From assembly GCA_039814715.1 (NCBI GenBank), contig JBCCAR010000009.1, forward strand, positions 31,404 through 95,403: 64,000 bases of DNA. Direction: 5' to 3'. The DNA comes from CAKZYD01 sp039814715 (lineage in GTDB: Bacteria > Pseudomonadota > Alphaproteobacteria > Sphingomonadales > CAKZYD01). The notes under the pieces are model-generated. The model was not told the DNA's origin. It worked only from the letters and a program-made list of their open reading frames with translations, and searched no databases. Shown in pieces: positions 1-7,844 of this stretch (within the stretch, counting starts at the first letter, position 1; the number at the start of each line of letters is the position of its first letter). The position numbers and the translations under genes were made by a program.

Positions 1-1
1 C

Positions 2-664
2 TCTGAACTCGTACCCCATGGAACGGTGCCCGGTCCTGGCCAGATCGTAAGCTCAAACGGTGTGATGCTATCTGCGCTCGCCGCCGCGGCCGGCGCAATC
101 CCTTTGGATCTGGGCGCGGCCCCAGATGATTTGGATGCCATTCGCGCCCAAGCGGCGGGGTTTGAGCGCGCTCATATCGCCGTAACGATCGGCGGCGCGA
201 GTGTGGGTGATCATGATCTTATACAGCCGGCCTTGGAACCCCAAGGGCTTGAAGTCGATTTCTGGAAAGTCGCCATGCGTCCCGGTAACCCGCTGGTCTA
301 CGGCGCTATATCGCAAACACCGTTTCTGGGCCTACCAGGCAATCCCGTCTCCGCCTTCGTGTGCGCGCTCCTTTATTTAAGGCCCATGATTGCTAAACTT
401 TCCGGGCAAGACGTCGAATCGGATTTAAAGCCTGATGGAGAGCGGACGCTGTCTGATGCGCTTCCTAAGAATGGCCCGAGGATGACGTTTGTGCGCGCCG
501 CTACCGCAACAGATGACGCGCGCAGCGTTACCCCCTTAAACATACAGGACAGCTCGGTCCTCTCAGCGGTTGCTATGGCTGACTGTCTCATCATTCGTCC
601 ACCTCATGCGCCTGCGGCTGAAGCAGGAACATGTGTTTCCATTTTGTCCTTAAAAGGGGCTTGA
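2..664 (+). CDS. moeA: Molybdopterin molybdenumtransferase MoeA (5' end outside window)
   Basis: MoeA inserts molybdate into adenylylated molybdopterin in the cytoplasm, the last step of molybdenum cofactor synthesis. Only the C-terminal ~220 residues are present; the reading frame is open from base 2, so the start lies upstream of the window. Visible family motifs are PGQIVSSNG near the left edge, GGASVGDHDLI (the substrate loop, usually GGVSVGDYD), KVAMRPGNPL and GLPGNPVSAFV, followed by the small C-terminal beta domain. It is followed directly by lexA, the usual alphaproteobacterial order. A molybdoenzyme that would use this cofactor, MsrP, is encoded at 61.8-62.8 kb. Identification is firm; the missing N-terminus cannot be judged. 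Confidence 0.95.
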   Translation, partial: SELVPHGTVPGPGQIVSSNGVMLSALAAAAGAIPLDLGAAPDDLDAIRAQAAGFERAHIAVTIGGASVGDHDLIQPALEPQGLEVDFWKVAMRPGNPLVYGAISQTPFLGLPGNPVSAFVCALLYLRPMIAKLSGQDVESDLKPDGERTLSDALPKNGPRMTFVRAATATDDARSVTPLNIQDSSVLSAVAMADCLIIRPPHAPAAEAGTCVSILSLKGA

Positions 665-674
665 TCTTTTTTTG

Positions 675-689
675 GAACTAAAATAGAAC
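675..689 (+). promoter_or_regulatory. LexA-binding SOS box upstream of lexA
   Basis: GAAC, seven bases (TAAAATA), GAAC: the exact direct-repeat operator (GTTC-N7-GTTC on the other strand) known for alphaproteobacterial LexA. It lies 57 bases before the lexA start and just after the moeA stop, so it fits an autoregulated lexA promoter. It is unlike the inverted CTG-N10-CAG box of gammaproteobacteria. Confidence 0.85.
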
Positions 690-745
690 GGAAGCATAAC
701 ACGGTGCGGAGCTTGCGCCGTCCTGGTCAGCACATTGGGGGATTT

Positions 746-1411
746 ATGCTCACGCCTAAACAACATGACTTGCTGCTATTTATTCATAAGCGCCTTGAAG
801 AGAGCGGTGTTTCCCCCTCCTTTGATGAAATGAAGGATGCTTTAGGGCTTAAATCCAAATCCGGTATCCATAGATTGATTACTGCACTTGAAGAGCGCGG
901 TTTTATTCGGCGCCTCGCGCACCGCGCCCGCGCCTTAGAAGTGATCAAGCTGCCCGAGGCTTATACGCCCAAATCTGATAGTAATGTTATCGTGGGCCCC
1001 TTCCGCCTTAAGAAGCAAGAAGAACGCTCCGAAGTTGAAGTTCCCTTGCATGGCCGTATTGCGGCGGGGACACCGATTGAAGCTTTGGAAGAAGTGGACC
1101 GCTATGTGTCTGTGCCGCCCTCGATGCTGGGCAGCGGCAGCCATTACGCGCTTGAGGTTTCGGGCGAATCCATGGTCGAGGCCGGCATACTCGATGGTGA
1201 CGTTGTACTCATTGAGCGCTGCGAAAGCGCGCGTGATGGCGAGGTTGTGGTGGCTTTAGTCGAAGATCATGAAGCCACATTGAAAACCTTGCGTAAGCGC
1301 GGCCCAGACGTGCTACTTGTGCCGGCAAATCGTGACTATGAAACACAAGTTGTGCCAGCTGATAAGGTCCAAATTCAAGGTAGGCTAGCGGGCTTAATGC
1401 GCCGGTATTAG
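746..1411 (+). CDS. lexA: LexA repressor (SOS regulator, self-cleaving)
   Basis: Transcriptional repressor of the DNA-damage response, 221 residues. The winged helix-turn-helix DNA-binding domain covers about residues 1-65 and the S24 peptidase domain about 95-221. The RecA-stimulated cleavage site is Ala107-Gly108 (GRIAAGTP), the catalytic serine is Ser142 in SGESM and the general base is Lys180 in ATLK; all are intact. The start at 746 was chosen because the protein begins MLTPKQHDLL as in the family and GGGG lies just upstream; an in-frame GTG at 704 would add 14 unconserved residues. A direct-repeat SOS box precedes the gene. comEC converges on it from the other side. Confidence 0.97.
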   Translation: MLTPKQHDLLLFIHKRLEESGVSPSFDEMKDALGLKSKSGIHRLITALEERGFIRRLAHRARALEVIKLPEAYTPKSDSNVIVGPFRLKKQEERSEVEVPLHGRIAAGTPIEALEEVDRYVSVPPSMLGSGSHYALEVSGESMVEAGILDGDVVLIERCESARDGEVVVALVEDHEATLKTLRKRGPDVLLVPANRDYETQVVPADKVQIQGRLAGLMRRY

Positions 1412-1521
1412 GGACGAGGAGCCAAATGAGATAGGCCGCCTATGCTGAACGGCTTTTAGTCTGTGCCGACTGTAATTTGTTTTGCGAAGCTGAAGTTTTA
1501 GAAAGTGGCTAGAAAAGCTTA

Positions 1522-3846
1522 TTATCGCTCTAGGATTGGCTGCCAAGGTCGGCCAGAGTGTGAGACTGTTTTGACGGACGCAACGATCCTTCGTAGAGTT
1601 TTGTCTGTGTTGGTCGTCGATGTTTTTGGCACTTGAGTTGTTTTCAGCGGGTTGCTTTGTGTTTCCACAATCGGCCAGGCAAAAGTGTTAAGCGCGTCAT
1701 TCGCCTGGCGTTCAGCCATTTCTGCCGATGTAGCAAACGTTAATTCCACAGGCCCATTTTGTTTTAGCCAGGCTTGATCAAGTGTTAGGACGGATCGACT
1801 GCAGCGCCGTTTTGACGCAAATTGAACAACAACAATGTGAGCCTTCTGACAGGCGTCTTGCCAGCCGGAGGGATGTTTCAAAAAGTCTATTGCGATGCCT
1901 TGGTGAGCATCTGGCCCTGCCTCTAAAGCTTGCAAACTGAAACCGCGCTGCTGCATGCCTTGTTGGAACGTCGTAAAGCAGCCTATTTTATCGCAGCGCA
2001 GGTACATATCTTCATCACCACTCAAATCGTTTTGCCCCAGGCTGCGAGCCCAGACGTCGCTTGCAAAACTGCTGCTGCGGCCCGCCAGAAGGAGCAGATC
2101 GCCACTGCTCGTTTTCGCTGCAATGGCTTTGCCTGTATCGCTGAGAATGAGATCGGGCTTTGGGCCTGGATAAGCGAATAGGGCTGCCGGCAAGAGGAGA
2201 CATAACCCAATAAACCGTAATCTTGAGCGCCACAAACACAGCCACAAAAAACCTGCAAGCAGACAGGCGTGACTGATGCCAGACAAACGGCGGACGGGTA
2301 AAAGCGCGTGGGGCTGGCTAGCAACATCTGTGGCCGCCAAGGTCATCAGATCAATGCCCTGCCCCATGACCCAGAATGCTGGCTCAGAAAGCCCAAATGG
2401 TAGCAAGACGATGCCCAGAATTCCGGCTGGCATGATAACAAATCCGGTTAACGGGACGGCAAGAGCATTCCCCGCCAAGCCGTAAAGCGTGATTTCATTA
2501 AAGTGATAGATAGTCAGGGGCGTTATAGCCAATTCCGCCAGGATGGTCGAAGAAAAGACGCCAAACATGTAGAGCCCCGGCCCTTTCATAATCCAATGGC
2601 TAGATGCGCGCAGCGCTGCAGCTTTGGGCGCAAAGGCCTCATACCCGGCAATTAGAGCGATCACCGCTGCAAAGGACATCTGAAATCCAATGTCGAGCAC
2701 AGAATGCGGCGCCAGAAGCAATAAAGCGATCGCGGCAAGCGCTGCTGTCCTCATGGAGATAGCATCACGCCCAACCATGATCGCAAGCATGGCTGCGCTT
2801 GCCATAATCGTTGCACGCTGCGCGCTGACAGGCGCGCCCACAAGCGCTAAGTAGGCTAGCAGAGCAACAATTGTTGCCCCGGCGGCGCACCCTTTTAAAG
2901 GCAGTGCCAGAGCAAGCCTTGGCCAAAGAGTAAGACCGCGGCGGACAGCGAAGAAGACGGCGCCAGCGATCAAAGCCATATGGAGACCTGAGATGGCCAG
3001 AAGGTGGGCAAGGCCAGCTTGACGGTAGGCATCGCGTGTTTGCGCAGAGATGCCGGCCCGGTCGCCCGTTAGCAAAGCCAGAGCAACACCGCGTGTATCG
3101 CCCTCCAAAACCGCGCTGACCTCTTCGCGTACCTTGTTTCGGGCTTGCTCGATGAGAGAGGGTTTGTCCTCCAGTGCGGGTGTCCCAAGGGCCGTAATAT
3201 CAGCAACGGCAAAGCCTGTGGCGCCGATGCCTTTAAAGAAAAGCGCCCGGCCAAAATCATAGCCACCTGGCCGGACTGGCTTTGGCAGCGGCATTAAGAC
3301 GGCCCGCGTGCGTATCCGTGTTCCAACTTGCAGGGTGTCTGGAATATCGGTGCGAACTGTTATGCGCGCCGCGCTGGGTAAACGCGGTGTCTCTCCGGGC
3401 GCGCCTATATCTTCCAGTACCAGGCGCCACCCCCCTTCAACGCGGCGCTCTATCTTAGCCACCGTGGCGATATACGTCCTTGCCTGCTGCTGGGCAGCAA
3501 GGAGCGGCTGCGTTTTCGCCCGCGTCTGCATTTGTGCGGCAGCGAACCCGATGAAGGGAAGCATAGCAGCAATAAGCAACGGGCCGCGCAAATGGCTAAA
3601 GAGCGCGCATCCACTCAAGCAGGCAAGCGCTAAGACAATAACGACCAAGGGCGGCTCTACAGGTAAAGCGAAGTAGGCCGCCATTCCTAGCCCGAGTGCA
3701 ACTGGGACCCAGTGCAGGAACGCCGTTCGTTCCTGGTCAATCAATAGGTTCAGCGATGCTTTGAGCTTTGCGCGCAATGAGGTCGGCGCTGCTGGTGGCT
3801 CAGGCTGGCTTTGCAGCGGAAGCTTTAAGACGGCAGCCTGCGCCAT
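1522..3846 (-). CDS. comEC: ComEC/Rec2-type DNA uptake channel protein
   Basis: Predicted inner-membrane channel of natural transformation, 774 residues. About residues 30-110 are hydrophobic segments, followed by a soluble DUF4131-type region (about 115-225), then the multi-spanning Competence domain containing GLAHLLAISGLHMALI. The C-terminal ~220 residues occupy the place of the metallo-beta-lactamase domain of classic ComEC but show no HxHxDH; instead they carry CDKIGC and further cysteines, a form I recall from other alphaproteobacterial ComEC proteins. The gene is divergent from gltX and convergent with lexA, its usual neighbours. Whether the organism is competent cannot be told from this gene alone. 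Confidence 0.88.
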   Translation of the reverse strand: MAQAAVLKLPLQSQPEPPAAPTSLRAKLKASLNLLIDQERTAFLHWVPVALGLGMAAYFALPVEPPLVVIVLALACLSGCALFSHLRGPLLIAAMLPFIGFAAAQMQTRAKTQPLLAAQQQARTYIATVAKIERRVEGGWRLVLEDIGAPGETPRLPSAARITVRTDIPDTLQVGTRIRTRAVLMPLPKPVRPGGYDFGRALFFKGIGATGFAVADITALGTPALEDKPSLIEQARNKVREEVSAVLEGDTRGVALALLTGDRAGISAQTRDAYRQAGLAHLLAISGLHMALIAGAVFFAVRRGLTLWPRLALALPLKGCAAGATIVALLAYLALVGAPVSAQRATIMASAAMLAIMVGRDAISMRTAALAAIALLLLAPHSVLDIGFQMSFAAVIALIAGYEAFAPKAAALRASSHWIMKGPGLYMFGVFSSTILAELAITPLTIYHFNEITLYGLAGNALAVPLTGFVIMPAGILGIVLLPFGLSEPAFWVMGQGIDLMTLAATDVASQPHALLPVRRLSGISHACLLAGFLWLCLWRSRLRFIGLCLLLPAALFAYPGPKPDLILSDTGKAIAAKTSSGDLLLLAGRSSSFASDVWARSLGQNDLSGDEDMYLRCDKIGCFTTFQQGMQQRGFSLQALEAGPDAHQGIAIDFLKHPSGWQDACQKAHIVVVQFASKRRCSRSVLTLDQAWLKQNGPVELTFATSAEMAERQANDALNTFAWPIVETQSNPLKTTQVPKTSTTNTDKTLRRIVASVKTVSHSGRPWQPILER

Positions 3847-3953
3847 CAGGCAGCAAACACTGGAAGCGTTAACGGGGCCGTGTTACTCACCTGCCAGACG
3901 GAGACGTTTTGATCCACAAAGCGCCCGGCTAATTCAAAATTAAAAGGACTGCC

Positions 3954-5375
3954 GTGACTAACCCTGTTCGCACGCGTTTCGCGCCCTCTCCCACTGGATT
4001 TTTGCATATTGGCGGCGCGCGCACAGCGTTGTTTAATTGGCTGTTTGCTAGGCATTATGGCGGCGAATTCCTGCTTCGTATTGAAGACACTGATCGAAAG
4101 CGTAGCACACAAGAAGCCATTGACGCTATTTTAGCTGGCTTGGCTTGGCTTGAACTCTCGCCTGATGAGCCGCCGGTCTACCAGTCCGCCCAGGCGTCGC
4201 GCCATGTGGAGGTTGCAAAGGCTTTATTGGAAGCAGGGCATGCATATTACTGCTACGCAAGTCCAGAAGAACTGGCTGAACTACGAGAAAACCAAAAGTC
4301 AGCAGGCCTTCCGCTTGGCTATGAGGGCCGCTGGCGCGAGCGCGATACATCTGAAGCCCCCGCTGGCGTTGATCCGGTCGTGCGCTTTAAATCACCGCTC
4401 AGCGGCACAATCGAGATCGATGATTTGGTACAAGGCCGGGTCAGCGTCGCATGCGACACCTTAGACGATCTCGTTCTGCTGCGAGCGGATGGAACACCAA
4501 CCTATAATCTGTCCGTCGTGGTGGATGATCATGATATGGGCATAACGCACATCCTGCGCGGGGATGATCACCTAACCAACAGCTTCCGGCAACGCCAGAT
4601 TGCCGATGCTTTAGGCTGGTCCTTTCCAGTGTGCGGCCACGTCCCGCTTATCCATGGGTCGGATGGCGCGAAATTATCTAAACGGCACGGCGCTCTTGGC
4701 GTTGAGGCCTACCGTGATATGGGGTACCTGCCGGCAGCGCTGCGCAATTATCTGCTCAGGCTTGGCTGGGCGCACGGCGATGAAGAGATTGTTTCTACGC
4801 AGCGGGCGATCTCTTTATTTGATGGTACCGGTATGGGCAAGGGACCTTCTAGGCTGGATTCTGATAAGCTAGGCTCAGTGAACGCGGCATATATGCGTGC
4901 CACCGATGATGCTGATCTGGCCAGTGCCGCGCAGCCGTTTCTGGAGAGCCTGAACCAAGGTCCACTTACCCCTGCACAGTTGGCCACCTGGAATGCAGCC
5001 ATGCCGAGCCTCAAAGAGCGCGCGGATACCCTAAAAAGTCTGGCAGAAGCGGGATATTTTTACATATCCCCACGCCCGATCGCTCTTGAAGAAAAGGCCA
5101 AGAACATTTTGGCGAAAACAGCGCCAGACCTCTTGAAATCGATACATGAGGTGCTTTTGCAGATTGAAGACTGGTCAGTTGGACCATTAGAAGCGGCCGT
5201 GAAAGATTTTGTGAACGCGCAAAATCTCGGATTTGGTAAGGTTGCGCAGCCATTAAGGGCATCATTATGCGGAAAGATGGCCTCGCCAGGCCTGTTTGAT
5301 GTGCTATACGTACTTGGAAAAGATGAATCCCTGGCCCGCATAGGCGAGCATATTAAAGACGACATGAAGCCTTAA
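3954..5375 (+). CDS. gltX: Glutamate--tRNA ligase
   Basis: Class I aminoacyl-tRNA synthetase charging tRNA-Glu, 473 residues, full length. The ATP-binding HIGH-type motif appears as HIGG at residues 18-21 within PSPTGFLHIGG, and the KMSKS-type loop is KLSKRHG at about residue 240. The N-terminal Rossmann domain contains LLRIEDTDRKRS, and the C-terminal region is the helical anticodon-binding part. The start is GTG, preceded by AAAAGGA at good spacing. gltA follows 75 bases later on the same strand, as in many alphaproteobacteria. Some relatives carry two GltX-like enzymes, one acting on tRNA-Gln, so discrimination between Glu and Glu/Gln charging is not settled here. Confidence 0.96.
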   Translation: MTNPVRTRFAPSPTGFLHIGGARTALFNWLFARHYGGEFLLRIEDTDRKRSTQEAIDAILAGLAWLELSPDEPPVYQSAQASRHVEVAKALLEAGHAYYCYASPEELAELRENQKSAGLPLGYEGRWRERDTSEAPAGVDPVVRFKSPLSGTIEIDDLVQGRVSVACDTLDDLVLLRADGTPTYNLSVVVDDHDMGITHILRGDDHLTNSFRQRQIADALGWSFPVCGHVPLIHGSDGAKLSKRHGALGVEAYRDMGYLPAALRNYLLRLGWAHGDEEIVSTQRAISLFDGTGMGKGPSRLDSDKLGSVNAAYMRATDDADLASAAQPFLESLNQGPLTPAQLATWNAAMPSLKERADTLKSLAEAGYFYISPRPIALEEKAKNILAKTAPDLLKSIHEVLLQIEDWSVGPLEAAVKDFVNAQNLGFGKVAQPLRASLCGKMASPGLFDVLYVLGKDESLARIGEHIKDDMKP

Positions 5376-5450
5376 ACCGGCGCCCGTTTAAGCGGACGTT
5401 AGGTTTTTGCGGCAAAACCAGGACCTTAGAACGATACTAGAAAGGACAGT

Positions 5451-6737
5451 ATGAGCAACGATACAGCAAAACTCAGCGCCTCGGGCAACGACATGGAAAT
5501 GGCCGTTATGGAGGGAAGCGTTGGGCCAAAAGTGGTTGATGTCCGCAAACTTTACGCTCAAACGGGAATGTTCACTTACGATCCTGGCTTTACATCGACA
5601 GCGAGCTGCGAATCTAAAATCACCTATATCGACGGCGATGAAGGCATCCTGCTTTATCGCGGGTATGCTATCCAAGATTTAGCAGAACACGCCAGCTTTA
5701 TGGAGGTTTGCTATCTACTCTTGTTTGGTGAGCTGCCGACATCTGAACAGAAAAAGAAGTTCACGCACGACATTACCTATCACACCATGATCCATGAGCA
5801 GCTCAAGACATTCTTCAGCGGTTTTCGCCGCGATGCGCACCCAATGGCGATTATGGTCGGTGTTGTTGGCGCTTTGGCAGCCTTTTATCACGATTCAACG
5901 GATATCAACGATCCTCATCAAAGGATGATCGCGAGCTACCGTCTCATTGCGAAGATGCCAACGATTGCTGCGATGGCCTATAAATACTCCGTTGGTCAGC
6001 CCTTCGTTTATCCGCGAAACGACCTGAGCTATGCAGCCAACTTTCTGAACATGACGTTCGGTGTTCCTTGCGAGGACTATGTTGTTAGTCCGACCTTAGA
6101 AAAAGCGATGGACCGTATCTTTACGCTTCATGCCGATCATGAACAAAATGCTTCCACGTCCACCGTCCGCTTGGCTGGTTCGTCTGGCGCCAACCCGTTT
6201 GCGTGTATTGCAGCGGGCATTGCCTGTCTTTGGGGCCCAGCCCACGGCGGCGCGAATGAGGCTTGCCTCAACATGCTGGAAGAAATCGGGACCGTTGATC
6301 AGATTCCTGAGTACATTAGGCGCGCGAAAGACAAAGACGATCCCTTCCGTCTCATGGGCTTTGGTCACCGTGTGTACAAAAACTTTGATCCACGAGCGAA
6401 GGTTATGCGCCAGTCCGCGCACGAGGTTCTTGGCGAATTGGGTGTTGAAGATCCTCTGCTTGATGTAGCTATGGAACTTGAGCGCATCGCGCTTGAAGAC
6501 GAGTATTTCGTTCAGAAAAAACTCTATCCGAATGTCGATTTTTATTCTGGCATCATTTTAAAAGCGATGGGCTTTCCAACCACCATGTTCACAGTGTTGT
6601 TCGCGCTAGCGCGGACGGTCGGCTGGATTTCTCAGTGGAATGAAATGATCGAGGATCCACTGCAAAAGATCGGTCGCCCGCGCCAGCTTTATACAGGCCC
6701 GACGCAGCGTGATTTCGTACCGATTATGCAGCGCTAA
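5451..6737 (+). CDS. gltA: Citrate synthase (hexameric type II)
   Basis: Condenses oxaloacetate with acetyl-CoA, the first step of the TCA cycle, in the cytoplasm. 428 residues with the N-terminal small beta domain typical of the NADH-sensitive type II enzyme. Active-site segments are visible: LHADHEQNAST (about residue 225), GPAHGGANEA (about 264), MGFGHRVYKNFDPRA (about 302) and NVDFYSGIIL with the catalytic aspartate near 362. The start has AAAGGA upstream. In many alphaproteobacteria gltA lies beside lpxB; here its downstream neighbour is fabZ, converging across a shared terminator. Confidence 0.97.
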   Translation: MSNDTAKLSASGNDMEMAVMEGSVGPKVVDVRKLYAQTGMFTYDPGFTSTASCESKITYIDGDEGILLYRGYAIQDLAEHASFMEVCYLLLFGELPTSEQKKKFTHDITYHTMIHEQLKTFFSGFRRDAHPMAIMVGVVGALAAFYHDSTDINDPHQRMIASYRLIAKMPTIAAMAYKYSVGQPFVYPRNDLSYAANFLNMTFGVPCEDYVVSPTLEKAMDRIFTLHADHEQNASTSTVRLAGSSGANPFACIAAGIACLWGPAHGGANEACLNMLEEIGTVDQIPEYIRRAKDKDDPFRLMGFGHRVYKNFDPRAKVMRQSAHEVLGELGVEDPLLDVAMELERIALEDEYFVQKKLYPNVDFYSGIILKAMGFPTTMFTVLFALARTVGWISQWNEMIEDPLQKIGRPRQLYTGPTQRDFVPIMQR

Positions 6738-6763
6738 CGAGCTGCCCAAAGAGAAACGAAAAT

Positions 6764-6799
6764 AAAAACCCTCTGAGCGTTCGCTGAGAGGGTTTTTTT
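6764..6799. terminator. Bidirectional terminator between gltA and fabZ
   Basis: A-rich left flank, stem AACCCTCT/AGAGGGTT with a 12-base loop that can pair further inside, and a run of seven T on the plus strand. Mirror-image A and T runs let it serve both convergent genes. The fabZ stop codon lies inside the T run. Confidence 0.9.
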
Positions 6800-7253
6800 A
6801 TGTCTCTGAGATCATGGCTTGAACGGTCGCTTCGGCGGCAACCTCATCGCCAACCATGGCCTTACACGCAAAGCGTCTCACCGGGCCGCGTGCGCGTTCG
6901 AGCTCGACATTGAATTGTAAAAGATCGCCAGGCACGACTTGCCGCCGGAATTTCGCGCCATCTATGCTCATGAAGTACACCAGTGTATCACTCGCGCCGT
7001 CATCCGATAGCTTATCCATCGTCACGATGGCCGAAGTCTGCGCCATCGCTTCAATAATGAGGACGCCGGGCATCACTGGCTTTTGGGGGAAATGACCTTG
7101 GAAAAAAGGCTCATTCATGGTGACGGCTTTGTAGCCTTGCGCCTTGGTGCCTTCTTCAAGAATGTCAGCACGGTCAACCAATAACATGGGATATCGATGC
7201 GGAATGAGCCGCATGATATCGGTTATATCCAGTTGTTTTAGTGCGTCAGCCAT
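6798..7253 (-). CDS. fabZ: 3-hydroxyacyl-[acyl-carrier-protein] dehydratase FabZ
   Basis: Hot-dog fold dehydratase of the type II fatty acid synthesis elongation cycle, 151 residues. Catalytic His54 and Glu68 are visible in GHFPQKPVMPG and IIEAMAQ. The ATG at 7253 was preferred because GGGGG lies six bases upstream; a TTG four codons earlier would be less well placed. It is the last gene of the long cdsA-dxr-rseP-bamA-skp run. In most alphaproteobacteria fabZ is flanked by lpxD and by lpxA-lpxI-lpxB; none of these is present here, which leaves fabZ serving fatty-acid elongation without its usual lipid A partners. Confidence 0.96.
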   Translation of the reverse strand: MADALKQLDITDIMRLIPHRYPMLLVDRADILEEGTKAQGYKAVTMNEPFFQGHFPQKPVMPGVLIIEAMAQTSAIVTMDKLSDDGASDTLVYFMSIDGAKFRRQVVPGDLLQFNVELERARGPVRRFACKAMVGDEVAAEATVQAMISET

Positions 7254-7280
7254 TGTTGCCCCCAAATGCTCTCATGCCGA

Positions 7281-7844
7281 TCAGCTTTCAGGCAGAGCAA
7301 CTTCCAATTTCGGGACTTCGCGGTTCAAACGCTCGAGAACTTTGGATGTCATATCGAGGGATTCGACCATGTCGAATGCAACGTTCTTGGGAATTACGAT
7401 GTTGGCTTTGCGTTTCTGCATAATCTTGCGAACGATTGGGCGCGCAAGCCTTAGAATTTCACTCTCGGCCTGACGTGCGGCGCGCTGCGCGGTGACTTGT
7501 TTGTTTTCAAGCTCTTGAGCTGCCCGTTGGCGTGAGTTTTCAAAGTCGCGTGCACGGCGGTTAAAGTCTTCTTCCTTGAGAATGCTTCGCTGCTTTTGCA
7601 GGTTTTCAGCATCTGTGACCAGCTTGTCCTTCAGCTGTTGCTCGCGTGCTTTCACTTTTGCCATGTAATCAGCAATTTGTGCCTTGGCATCTTTGCCAGC
7701 CAGCGACTCATCGACTAAGCGCTGAAAATCGACTGTCAAAATAGCTGCATTGGGGGTTGCTTGAGCAAGGGCGCCACTCACTGGGAGGGACGTGAGGGCA
7801 ATGGACACTGCCATTGCTTTGAAAAATGAGGTCCGTGACATCAA
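7281..7844 (-). CDS. skp: Skp/OmpH-family periplasmic chaperone
   Basis: Periplasmic holdase that keeps unfolded outer-membrane proteins soluble on the way to BamA. 187 residues: a signal peptide with positive start, hydrophobic core and an ALAQA cleavage region at about 25-29, then a long coiled-coil tentacle region (about 55-145) rich in K, E, Q and R, and a short conserved tail. The start codon overlaps the bamA stop by four bases, indicating coupled translation. The ORF ends only 27 bases before the fabZ start, so no lpxD lies between them. Confidence 0.88.
   Translation of the reverse strand: MMSRTSFFKAMAVSIALTSLPVSGALAQATPNAAILTVDFQRLVDESLAGKDAKAQIADYMAKVKAREQQLKDKLVTDAENLQKQRSILKEEDFNRRARDFENSRQRAAQELENKQVTAQRAARQAESEILRLARPIVRKIMQKRKANIVIPKNVAFDMVESLDMTSKVLERLNREVPKLEVALPES

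Noticed and set aside
1423..1521. Terminator between lexA and comEC
   Set aside because: Only a short ATAGG/CCTAT hairpin without a T run was found; not enough to call a terminator.
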